Shown: piece after piece, positions 1 through 7,092 of the stretch
Position numbering within the stretch: the stretch's first letter is position 1
Layout: every line of letters begins with the position of its first letter
From: JABDOU01 sp041567895
GTDB taxonomy: Bacteria; Actinomycetota; Acidimicrobiia; Spongiisociales; SHLN01
DNA length: 41,530 nucleotides
Reading direction: 5' to 3'
Assembly (NCBI GenBank): GCA_041567895.1
Contig: JBFGAX010000018.1
Span: 1-41,530 of the forward strand
Made by a program: the position numbers and the translations under genes
The notes under the pieces: model-generated
Told to the model about the DNA's origin: nothing
Databases searched by the model: none
The model's input: the letters and a program-made list of their open reading frames with translations, nothing else

Positions 1-28
1 GCGGTGTAATAGATATGAGAGCAAGTCC

Positions 29-613
29 GTGGAGGGCCGCCCACTGGATGTACAAGAGCCAACAGAGCGAGATCTGATAGAGAGGTCCCAGGATGGGGAT
101 ATCGGTGCATTTGAGCAACTGGTACGCATCCACCAGAGCATTGCCCTGCGCGTTGCCTACCTTGTCGTTCGAGACCATGCGGAGGCCGAAGACGTGACCC
201 AGGACGCTTTTGTCAAGGCGTTCCGTGCGATCGACACGTTTCGTTCGGGCCCGGCCTTTCGGCCCTGGCTTCTCGCCATTGTGAGAAATGAGGCCCTCAA
301 TCGGGTTCGTAAGCGCCACCGTGTCGCGAACCTCGCTCTCAAGGTTGCGACCAATCCGATCTCGGCCGATGCGGCCCCGTCCGCCGAGTCGGAGGTCGCG
401 ACCAACCAGCTTCGGCAACGGGTTCTCGCAGCAGTCGACGAGCTCCCGGACCGGTATCGGGTCGTGGTCAGCCACCGATACCTGCTCGAACTCTCCGAGT
501 CCGAAACCTCAGCGGTGCTGGGGATCCCGACCGGCACAGTCAAGTCGAGAACCTCGCGCGGCCTGAACAAGTTGCGGACCATGCTCGAATTGGCGGGTAT
601 CAACGATGACTGA
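29..613 (+). CDS. ECF-family RNA polymerase sigma factor
   Basis: A 194-residue sigma-70 family protein of the extracytoplasmic-function type, which directs RNA polymerase to a stress or envelope regulon. Region 2 spans about residues 15-95, with the LVxxHQ start, the AEDVTQDAFVKAF segment and the FRPWLLAIVRNEA segment. Region 4 spans about 130-185, with ELPDRYR, a helix-turn-helix and the GTVKSR recognition motif. There is no region 1.1 or 3, and the length is normal for the family. The GTG at 29 is the first start in frame. The frame stays open upstream to the window edge and there is no clear ribosome binding site, so a start outside the window cannot be excluded. The last 8 bases overlap the next gene, as expected for a sigma/anti-sigma pair. 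Confidence 0.88.
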   Translation: MEGRPLDVQEPTERDLIERSQDGDIGAFEQLVRIHQSIALRVAYLVVRDHAEAEDVTQDAFVKAFRAIDTFRSGPAFRPWLLAIVRNEALNRVRKRHRVANLALKVATNPISADAAPSAESEVATNQLRQRVLAAVDELPDRYRVVVSHRYLLELSESETSAVLGIPTGTVKSRTSRGLNKLRTMLELAGINDD

Positions 614-1379
614 TAACGATCGAATCGAAGAACTGCTTCACTCGGCGGCCCGGATCGTCGACTGGCCCGAACCGTCATCCGATATGACAGCGCGCATTTC
701 GGAACAAATCGGGACGCCCGAGCTCAAACCGGCCAGGAGAGTCTGGCGACCACGGTTGGCCCTCGCCGCTCTCGTCGTGATCTTCGTCACGGGCACGCTC
801 GTTCTTGTTCCGGGTGCCAGGCAGGCCGTGGCGGACCTCTTCGAGGCGGCAGGCATCCGACTCGGCATCACCTCAGAGCCGCTTCCCGCTGCCGGCGCCG
901 ACCTCGACCTTGGCGTAAGGGTCGACTTGGACGAGGCAACGGAGCGGGTGGCCTTCGACCTTCGCTGGCCCACGGGTACCCCACCCGGTCCGGCTGATGC
1001 CGTGTACATCAACGAACTGGACCAGGTATCGATGGTCTGGGGTGGCGACGAAAGCCTCCCGGCAGCCGGGGACGCCGATGTCAGCCTGCTACTCACCCAG
1101 TACCCGGCCACGGGTCGGCCGGTTGTCGGATCCAAGAGCATCGGCGAGGGAACCAGCGTTCAAGAGGTAGATGTCGGCGGTGTACCCGGACTCTGGATCG
1201 AAGGAGCACCCCACACCATAACCTTGTTCGACAATGAAGGCACGTTCAGAGATGAGTCAACCCGGTTGGCGGCCAACGTACTGCTGTGGACGGTCGACAA
1301 CGTGAACCTGCGACTCGAAACAACCGGCGACCTTGCCGCCGCCCTACTCATAGGCGATCGACTCGAGCCCGTCCGGTAG
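606..1379 (+). CDS. Putative membrane-anchored anti-sigma factor (DUF4367-like ectodomain)
   Basis: A 257-residue protein with one transmembrane segment at about residues 48-68. The short cytoplasmic N-terminus and long extracytoplasmic C-terminus place it as a single-pass membrane protein. Its ATG overlaps the sigma-factor stop by 8 bp, so the two are translationally coupled and it probably controls that sigma factor. The C-terminal stretch (a LAANVLLW motif followed by LRLETTGDLAAALLIGDRL) resembles the end of DUF4367-type sensor domains. The N-terminal 45 residues lack the His-Cys-Cys zinc anti-sigma motif, so sigma binding would not use the ZAS fold. Function is inferred from topology and position. 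The 3' end overlaps the convergent MerB-like gene by 32 bp. Confidence 0.6.
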   Translation: MTDNDRIEELLHSAARIVDWPEPSSDMTARISEQIGTPELKPARRVWRPRLALAALVVIFVTGTLVLVPGARQAVADLFEAAGIRLGITSEPLPAAGADLDLGVRVDLDEATERVAFDLRWPTGTPPGPADAVYINELDQVSMVWGGDESLPAAGDADVSLLLTQYPATGRPVVGSKSIGEGTSVQEVDVGGVPGLWIEGAPHTITLFDNEGTFRDESTRLAANVLLWTVDNVNLRLETTGDLAAALLIGDRLEPVR

Positions 1380-2022
1380 AGGTTTCGAGAAGCGGCAACC
1401 ACAGAGCCGCAGCCGCATTGAGAATCTTGGAAACGGTGGTGACCTGCCCCGCAAGCCTGCGCACGTGCGCCCAAAGCTCAGCGTGTTGATGTGAGGAGAA
1501 AATGTTGACGTTGGGACACCAGGCCTGCCTTGTCGTAGCCGGATCGAAATCACCGACTACGAAAAGGTGCGCGTCTGTCTGCGGGACGCCGGTTTCGAAG
1601 CCGATGGAAATCGCCTCTTCGGTCTCAGGATCGGTGGTTTCGTATACCCCGGTTGCAGATAGCGCCCCCAGAATCCCGATGGCGTCGAGCGCACACCATG
1701 TCCACCAGACCGCGCCGTCGATCGTGATCCTGTGGTGGGTTTGTGAAATCGTGAGACCGGCAATTCCGATCACACGACCCTCATCGTCTCTCTCGACCCT
1801 GCCAGAGGTCTCGTCCAATACGGAAACCACAGTCCCCACCTCGAGTCCGGATACCTTCGCAATGTGAGCGACATCAACTGGTTTGCGGGACTCCAGCAGC
1901 ATGTTGAAAGCCGCCCTCCTCACGCGAACCGTCACATTCGCCATCTCGAGCGACGCGATTGTCTCCAATACCTCTGGAACATCATCTCCCGTCTCGTGCG
2001 AAGCCTGATCCGACTCGTTCAT
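1348..2022 (-). CDS. MerB-like alkylmercury (organomercurial) lyase family protein
   Basis: A 224-residue protein with the MerB layout. A winged-helix-like N-terminal part (about residues 32-75) precedes the DEGRVIGIAGLT segment, matching the DKDGNIIGYGLTL stretch of plasmid MerB. The WCALD motif places Cys110 and Asp113 where MerB has catalytic Cys96 and Asp99, and the AWCPNVNIFSS motif supplies Cys169 at the position of Cys159. MerB's extra cysteines (117 and 160) are not conserved. MerB cleaves carbon-mercury bonds in the cytoplasm, and keeping all three catalytic residues argues for related chemistry, although the substrate is unproven. The start is ATG behind GGGAGAAAG. It is divergent from the ArsR gene across a palindromic operator. 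No MerA reductase or MerR-fold regulator is in the window. Confidence 0.75.
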   Translation of the reverse strand: MNESDQASHETGDDVPEVLETIASLEMANVTVRVRRAAFNMLLESRKPVDVAHIAKVSGLEVGTVVSVLDETSGRVERDDEGRVIGIAGLTISQTHHRITIDGAVWWTWCALDAIGILGALSATGVYETTDPETEEAISIGFETGVPQTDAHLFVVGDFDPATTRQAWCPNVNIFSSHQHAELWAHVRRLAGQVTTVSKILNAAAALWLPLLETSTGRARVDRL

Positions 2023-2038
2023 CTTTCTCCCTATCTCA

Positions 2039-2076
2039 GGGAATAATATATCGAATTATTTCGATATATTATTCCC
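2039..2076. promoter_or_regulatory. Perfect 16-bp inverted-repeat operator (probable ArsR-family site)
   Basis: GGGAATAATATATCGA (2039-2054) and its exact reverse complement (2061-2076) are separated by six bases (ATTATT). This is an AT island in GC-rich DNA, in the 102-bp gap between the divergent MerB-like and ArsR genes. Long AT-rich dyads of this form are typical ArsR/SmtB-family operators, so autoregulation of both arms by the adjacent repressor is the natural reading. No unambiguous -35/-10 pair was assigned. Confidence 0.75.
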
Positions 2077-2124
2077 GGAGACGACAGCGACCGGAACCAA
2101 CCCCGGAACAACAAGGAGCAGCCC

Positions 2125-2511
2125 GTGTCGAAGCTGAACCAGATCAGATGTGAATGCGATACCGTCGAATCGTGCTGTGTGGCCCTCAACGCAGAGCCAA
2201 TCGATGAGATGCGGGCCGAAGACCTCGCCAGGGGCTTCAACGCCCTTGGAGATCCTTACCGGGTGGCGATCATGCATTTGATTTCCACCGCGGGCGAGCC
2301 TGTGTGTGTTGTCGACGTTGAGCGTCACTTGCCGCTCAGCCAGAGCACCGTGAGTTACCACCTGAAGGTAATGCTCGATGCGGGGCTGTTGACCCGGGAA
2401 AAACGCACGAAGTGGAACTACTACGGATTGGCACAAGACCGGATGGACTATCTCTCGGCGGCAATCGACTCGTACCGAGCCGGGCTCGGCGCTTCGACCC
2501 GAATCGCCTGA
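2125..2511 (+). CDS. ArsR/SmtB-family metalloregulator with Cys-rich N-terminus
   Basis: A 128-residue winged-helix repressor. The recognition helix is QSTVSYHLKVM (about residues 73-83), followed by the wing at 88-100. The VCVVDV segment around Cys61 is a variant of the ELCVCDL metal-binding motif of the alpha-3 helix. A short N-terminal extension carries four cysteines (Cys9, 11, 17, 18), so binding of a thiophilic metal(loid) such as As(III), Hg(II) or Cd(II) is plausible; which one cannot be told. It starts at GTG with AAGGAG seven bases upstream. It leads the arsR, FMN-protein, rhodanese run, with gaps of 6 and 12 bp. In Streptomyces lividans the mercury operon repressor belongs to this family, which fits the MerB-like neighbour. 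Confidence 0.9.
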   Translation: MSKLNQIRCECDTVESCCVALNAEPIDEMRAEDLARGFNALGDPYRVAIMHLISTAGEPVCVVDVERHLPLSQSTVSYHLKVMLDAGLLTREKRTKWNYYGLAQDRMDYLSAAIDSYRAGLGASTRIA

Positions 2512-2517
2512 AAGACC

Positions 2518-2994
2518 ATGACGCTCGACACTCTTCCGCAAGGCGACCTGCGACTTCTCGATCATCCGGTGGCGCAGAATCTGCTTTCATCAGCCATCCC
2601 GGCCCGGGTCGGCTACCTGGGCACAGACGGATCGCCGCGGGTGAGTCCGATGTGGTTCCATTGGGCAGGATCTGAGATCGTCTTCGGCGCCGACACGCTC
2701 TCGCTGAAAGTGAGAGCGCTCCAGGCAGATCAGCGGGTGGCGATCTCCATCGATAGCGAGTCTGCTCCGTATCAGATGCTGTCGATCAGAGGCCTGGCCG
2801 GGGTCACCGTCGTCTCCGGAGTGGTGCCTGAATACATCACAGCGGCGCTGCGTTATCTTGGACCGGAAGCGGGCCAGCGATTTGCCGAGCACATGACCGC
2901 TACCAAGTCCGACATGGCAAGAATTGCCGTCAGGCCTGATTGGGTCGGCGTCATCGACTTCCAGACGAGGTTTCCGTCGACGTACCGTTCGTAG
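2518..2994 (+). CDS. Pyridoxamine 5'-phosphate oxidase-like FMN/F420 split-barrel protein
   Basis: A 158-residue protein of the PNPOx-like split-barrel fold, which binds FMN, F420 or heme as a small cytoplasmic dimer. The diagnostic pattern is ARVGYLGTDGSPRVSPMWFHW at the front (about residues 28-50; the central GTDGSPRVSP is the strand-turn-strand). It continues through KVRALQADQRVAISID and ends with a short RFPSTYRS tail. The substrate cannot be deduced. The ATG lies 6 bp after the arsR stop and the gene ends 12 bp before the rhodanese gene, so all three are probably one transcript under the operator at 2039-2076. Confidence 0.72.
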   Translation: MTLDTLPQGDLRLLDHPVAQNLLSSAIPARVGYLGTDGSPRVSPMWFHWAGSEIVFGADTLSLKVRALQADQRVAISIDSESAPYQMLSIRGLAGVTVVSGVVPEYITAALRYLGPEAGQRFAEHMTATKSDMARIAVRPDWVGVIDFQTRFPSTYRS

Positions 2995-3006
2995 AAAGGA
3001 TCATCC

Positions 3007-3696
3007 ATGGTTACCAACATCGATCGCGACACGCTCTTGCAGCTCATCGAAGCCGGAGCCCAGGTCGTTGACGTGCTCCCGGAGGCTGAATACACGGAGT
3101 CCCATATTCCGGGCGCATCGAGCATTCCCCTTCGCCAGCTCAACCGCGATACCGCCTCGCGATTGCAGCGTGACAAACCGGTGGTGGTCTACTGACACGA
3201 CGGTTTGTGAGACATGTCTCCACGAGCCGCGTGCCGGCTCGAAGCGTTCGGATTCACAGAGGTATATGACTACACCGCAGGAATAGCAGACTGGAAGGCG
3301 GCCGGACTCCCGGTCGAGGGCTCTCCATCTGATGAACCGGCAGTAGCTGACGCCACACGACCTGACCCCCCGACCTGCCATGTACGCGTCACCATCGGCG
3401 AAGCTCGGGATGGTGTGCGACAAGATTGGGACGAGTGCATCGTGCTGGACTGCGATGGGATCGTGGTAGGGCGACTCCGCGGAAAAGCCTGGGACAACCC
3501 CGGGGACACCCCGGTCGAATCCGTGATGGAAACCGGACCAACAACCGTCCGCCCCGACGAGCCGCTGCAACCGCTCATCGACCGCATGACCACACGCGGT
3601 ACCCGCTTGGTGATCGTCACCACTCCTCAGGGAAAACTCCTCGGGGCACTTTTTCGAGAGGACGGAGAGAGGTTCCTTGCAGGAGACCCGGCCTGA
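3007..3696 (+). CDS. Rhodanese-CBS protein with two in-frame TGA codons at the active-site Cys positions; candidate selenoprotein
   Basis: Read through TGA at 3193-3195 and 3208-3210, this is a 229-residue protein. Residues 1-100 are a rhodanese domain (VVDVLPEAEYTESHIPGASSIP, then VVVY, then DMSPRAACRLEAFGF, then DYTAGIADWKAAGLP). Residues 120-225 are a CBS-like region ending in a CBS motif (VMETGPTTVRPDEPL, then VIVTTPQGKLLGALFR). Family members have Cys at loop positions 1 and 6 (YCxxxxCDMS); here both are TGA, giving residues 63 and 68. Position 63 is the sulfur-carrying catalytic residue. The coding sequence is conserved on both sides and in one frame, which does not look like decay. TGA is a normal stop in neighbouring genes. 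The ATG at 3007 has GAAAGGA upstream. Read conventionally it splits into 62 and 160 codons. Confidence 0.78.
3207..3241 (+). promoter_or_regulatory. Candidate bacterial SECIS region: two adjacent hairpins downstream of the TGA codons
   Basis: Hairpin B pairs CGAGCCG (3223-3229) with CGGCTCG (3235-3241) around the loop CGTGC: seven perfect pairs with G as second loop base. The loop starts 20 nt after the second TGA and 35 nt after the first, inside the 16-37 nt range usually accepted for bacterial SECIS elements. Hairpin A is the palindrome GAGACATGTCTC (3209-3220), extendable to GTGAGAC...GTCTCcAC with a bulged C. It has its loop about 18-20 nt after the first TGA. Both encode conserved residues, so coincidence from codon use is possible. 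Confidence 0.5.
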
Positions 3697-3731
3697 GGGC
3701 GCGATCCACGACTGGCCCTGTGGTGAGAGAT

Positions 3732-4385
3732 TCAAGCGGGCCGCCTGGCGCCTTCGCCGCAGCGTCTCGCGAGGTCGTGCCAGAAGCGAGCTGAACCCGG
3801 GTATGCACGCACGAAGTGGTCCCAGCGTTCTTTGGCCACTGCCAGGTGCTGCTCGGGATCGGCCCCATTGGGAATCCAGGCTCCGCACCAGACGGAATCG
3901 AGCGGGCGTTGGTCGAACGGTCCATAGCTGTCTTCACCAGGAGGAAAGAGGCCCTCGTCTCCTGAGAGCAATGGGGCTGGACGGTGTTCCTCGCCGAGCA
4001 TGAGGAGCGTTGCCATAGCCTCGATCGCCCGATCGCTCTGCTGTTCCGCCAGCCACGGAACCGACCAATGCAACACACGATCCCCCAACAAGAAACGCCG
4101 ATCCTCCAATGCACGGGTGGCCACGTGCCCCTCGTCGTGATACCAGGCATCGGCTTCCGCCTGTGCCAGAGCCGCACCGAAGATCGCCAGATCGGCGAGA
4201 CCGGCAGAGGGCAGCTCATAGTTCCAGCTGCGTACCCGGCGCGCGAGATCTTCCGCCGGATCGAAGTGGACAACCACATCGTGCTCGGTAACAGACCATG
4301 CACCATCGATGATCAGTTCCCACCGCTCCAATTCGGATTCTGCGGCCGAGGCCGCCGGCGAGTTATCGGTCGAATCGATAGGCAT
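3732..4385 (-). CDS. Molybdoenzyme-associated protein, possibly a TorD/DmsD-like maturation chaperone
   Basis: About 217 residues, no signal peptide, no membrane segment, rich in helix-forming residues and tryptophan. It directly follows and overlaps the molybdopterin oxidoreductase gene, in the usual place for a redox-enzyme maturation protein of the TorD family. The pattern FLLGDRVLHWSVPWLAEQ followed by a helical segment recalls the TorD FxxxHLxxWxPxFxxxL signature, but I do not see the classical PDHL motif clearly. The open frame extends back to 4436, but the ATG at 4385 (overlap of 23 bp with the upstream gene) is preferred. The first 17 residues of the longer version are a low-complexity Pro/Ser stretch. 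It could also be an unrelated accessory protein. Confidence 0.55.
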   Translation of the reverse strand: MPIDSTDNSPAASAAESELERWELIIDGAWSVTEHDVVVHFDPAEDLARRVRSWNYELPSAGLADLAIFGAALAQAEADAWYHDEGHVATRALEDRRFLLGDRVLHWSVPWLAEQQSDRAIEAMATLLMLGEEHRPAPLLSGDEGLFPPGEDSYGPFDQRPLDSVWCGAWIPNGADPEQHLAVAKERWDHFVRAYPGSARFWHDLARRCGEGARRPA

Positions 4386-7080
4386 CGGGAGTGGGCTTGA
4401 CGGGCCGGTTGAGCCACATGGGACGACGGGTGCCATCGGGTCCCGGTCCTGGCCTGGTCATCTCCAACCAACGCTTGTACACCTCGTAGCTCTTGTTGGT
4501 ATCAACCACCACGTCGCCATAACGGTCGCCTGCGGCCGCCGGAGCCAGCCGGACTCGCTGGTGCCAGGCATGCATGCCCGAGATGGGATCGGGATGGGGC
4601 GGAAACGCCAGGTTCTGGTTGACACCGGCGTCTTTCCACCAGATGCGTTCCGAATCGGGATCGTCCGACGTGAACGGCTCGATACCCTTCAACTGACGCA
4701 GTCGCCACTTTCCCTCACCGAGATCATCGACGTCGACGAGAGCAGAAGACCAGCGTTCGTTGCCGCTCGTGTCCTCTTGTCGCCACCGTCCAAGGTGATG
4801 GGAAGCGGCCACCACTCCTGGCCGGATCCCCTCGGTACGCCAGGCGCGCATCACGAAGTACCCGGAATCGGTGGTGATGCGAACCATGTCGCCGGTTTCA
4901 AACCCGAGAGCGTCGGCGTCGCGCGGGTTCATCCAGAGGGGATGACCGTGGCTGATTTCGTAGAGGTACTTGGCGTTGCCGGACCGGGTGTGGATCAACG
5001 TCGGCAATCGAAAAATCGGCAGCAGAATGCGCTCGTTGCCTGCCATGTCCATGTCACGCCAGTACACATGGGTCTTGATATAGGTGGGTATCGACTCGTC
5101 ACGCCACCCCCAGCTGCTCATTGTCTCCGAATGCCACTCGAGCTTCTTGGACGGTGACCCGAATCCAGTGACCTCGACTCCGTCGACCAACACGCCGCCG
5201 GCCCTGGGGCGCTTGTGCACCTCGTAGAGATCTGTGGATACCTCGACCGCCCCGTACTTGCGCATGTACTGGAGAGGGGTCATGTTCTCAGCCGACGCCT
5301 TTTCGGGAAGTCCGGGCACTGAATTGTCGAACATCCAGCCGTAGTACTCATCCACGTTCACCGGTCGGGTCGGATCATTTGGCGACTCGAACCATTTGCG
5401 AATGCCGAGGCTGCCATCGGGATCGACTCGCCACGACAGATCTATCCAGAACTCGGTTTCCTCCCAGACCTCTCCCGGATTGGCCTCGTACGTCCGGTCA
5501 TAGGTCTTGCCGTCGCGCTCGCCTGCTGTCCTCAGCACTGGTTGACGAAACCCAAGCCACTGACCTGCGTGGGTTTCGTAGGAATGGGTGTCGTGCCGCT
5601 CGGCCGACACTCCCATCGGCAGCACGTAGTCGGCATACCAGGCTGTCTCAGACCAGGTCGGCGTGAGGGCGACATGCATCCCGACCTTGCTCTCGTCAGT
5701 CAGAGCTTCGATCCAGGAAAACCCATCCGGGTTGGTCCACACCGGGTTGTATACGCGGCTGAAGTACACGTCGAGCTTCCCGCGACCTTCTTTGAGAAAA
5801 TACGGGAGCAAGAAACTCAGCTCATGGTGCGCGAACGGGTATTCGATCGGCCACAGCAGCTCATTCCATTCGCTGTGGGGCGGCGGGGTGTTCCAGTGTG
5901 GCGGCTTGAACTTGGCCCACGAGCTCGGTGACGTCCCACCTCTGGTTCCGACCGAACCGGTGAGCACTTGTAGGAACCAGAGACAACGAGCGGTCTGCCA
6001 GCCTCCGAGATTCCCGGAGTTGGCACCCCGCCACGTATGAGACGCGAATCGCGATCCGGCGTCGGCGATTCCCGTCGCAACCGCCATGATCCGGTGAACA
6101 TCGACCCCGGTTTCTTCGGCGGCGAATTCGATGGTGTAGTTCTTGTACTCGTCCTTCATCGCCTCGATCCAGGACTCGTACATCACCGGTCGATCCGGAT
6201 ATCGGAGTCTCAACGATTCCTCCCAGTTGACCCAGCTACGCATGAAGTCGTGATCCACGGCGTCCCACTCGAGCAGCTGGCGGGCGATGGCGAGCAACAG
6301 TGCCGGCTCCGTACCAGGCCACGGCGACAGCCAGTAATCGGACATCGAGGCCGTGTTCGACAAACGCGGATCGACCGTGGCGAGCTTGGCGCCCGCCCGT
6401 TTGGCCTCGATGATGCGCTGGGCATGGGGGTTGAAGTAGTGCCCGGTCTCGAGGTGGCTGCTCAGCAAGAGAATGAACCTGGCATTGGCGAAGTCGGCCG
6501 AGGGCCGGTCGTGGCCCATCCACATCGCGTACCCGGTCCGGGCACCACTCGAACAGATGTTGGTATGGGAATTGTGCCCGTCTACCCCCCAGGCTTTGAG
6601 GGTCCTATCCATGAATCCGTCTTCCCCGGGGCGGCCGACGTGATACATGATCTCGTTGTTGCGGCCCTCTCGAATCGCGGTACCCATGCGACTGCCGATG
6701 TCTGTGAGGGCTGCCTCCCAGGTGACACGCTCCCATTGTCCGCTCCCCCGGTCTCCGACCCGCTTCATCGGATACAGGATGCGCTCGGGATCATAAACCT
6801 GGTTGATCGTGGCCGGGCCTTTGGCGCAGTTGCGTCCTCGCGAACCGGGATGAGCGGGATTGCCTTCGAATTTGCGGATCTCGCCAGACTCCTTGTCGAC
6901 ATAGGCCAGGAGTCCACACGCCGACTCGCAGTTGAAGCAGGTAGTAGGCACCAGGCGGTATTCGTGCTTGACCTTGTCGGGCCACGCCCGGGCGTCGTAT
7001 TCCTCCCAGTCGTCCCAACGGTCAGGTGGCGGGTAGTCGGTCAGTCCGCTTCCCGGTGTCAGGCGTGGGATATCAGTCAT
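4363..7080 (-). CDS. Molybdopterin (bis-MGD) oxidoreductase catalytic subunit, DMSO reductase family
   Basis: A 905-residue catalytic subunit of a complex iron-sulfur molybdoenzyme. Cys48, Cys51, Cys55 and Cys85 (CFNCESAC then NCAKG) bind the proximal 4Fe-4S cluster. Cys176 in HTNICSSG is the likely molybdenum ligand. Domains continue through the bis-MGD-binding regions (LLSSHLETGHYF, then VDPRLSNTA) to the C-terminal molydopterin dinucleotide-binding barrel (HPLWMNPRDADALGFETGDMVRI). There is no twin-arginine leader, so it acts in the cytoplasm. Sulfur-compound oxidoreductases (SoeA, PsrA/PhsA, TtrA-like) are the closest architecture I can suggest; the substrate cannot be assigned. The start ATG follows CCTAGGAGG, which overlaps the end of the upstream FeS-NrfD gene. 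Confidence 0.9.
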   Translation of the reverse strand: MTDIPRLTPGSGLTDYPPPDRWDDWEEYDARAWPDKVKHEYRLVPTTCFNCESACGLLAYVDKESGEIRKFEGNPAHPGSRGRNCAKGPATINQVYDPERILYPMKRVGDRGSGQWERVTWEAALTDIGSRMGTAIREGRNNEIMYHVGRPGEDGFMDRTLKAWGVDGHNSHTNICSSGARTGYAMWMGHDRPSADFANARFILLLSSHLETGHYFNPHAQRIIEAKRAGAKLATVDPRLSNTASMSDYWLSPWPGTEPALLLAIARQLLEWDAVDHDFMRSWVNWEESLRLRYPDRPVMYESWIEAMKDEYKNYTIEFAAEETGVDVHRIMAVATGIADAGSRFASHTWRGANSGNLGGWQTARCLWFLQVLTGSVGTRGGTSPSSWAKFKPPHWNTPPPHSEWNELLWPIEYPFAHHELSFLLPYFLKEGRGKLDVYFSRVYNPVWTNPDGFSWIEALTDESKVGMHVALTPTWSETAWYADYVLPMGVSAERHDTHSYETHAGQWLGFRQPVLRTAGERDGKTYDRTYEANPGEVWEETEFWIDLSWRVDPDGSLGIRKWFESPNDPTRPVNVDEYYGWMFDNSVPGLPEKASAENMTPLQYMRKYGAVEVSTDLYEVHKRPRAGGVLVDGVEVTGFGSPSKKLEWHSETMSSWGWRDESIPTYIKTHVYWRDMDMAGNERILLPIFRLPTLIHTRSGNAKYLYEISHGHPLWMNPRDADALGFETGDMVRITTDSGYFVMRAWRTEGIRPGVVAASHHLGRWRQEDTSGNERWSSALVDVDDLGEGKWRLRQLKGIEPFTSDDPDSERIWWKDAGVNQNLAFPPHPDPISGMHAWHQRVRLAPAAAGDRYGDVVVDTNKSYEVYKRWLEMTRPGPGPDGTRRPMWLNRPVKPTPDAYRFDR

Positions 7081-7092
7081 GTCTCAATCCTC

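Noticed and set aside
3193..3210. Genome-wide reassignment of TGA to Cys or Trp
   Set aside because: TGA ends many intact genes here (sigma factor, arsR, Gfo/Idh/MocA, recO), so TGA remains a stop in general.
3007..3696. Reading the rhodanese as a plain pseudogene or as two separate small genes
   Set aside because: The only lesions are TGA codons at the two conserved Cys positions, and the frame is intact elsewhere. The ATG at 3214 has no ribosome binding site and would start inside the active-site loop.
3001..3888. Minus-strand 295-codon frame covering the rhodanese gene
   Set aside because: No recognisable motif and Arg/Gly-rich composition; it is antisense to clear rhodanese-CBS coding sequence.
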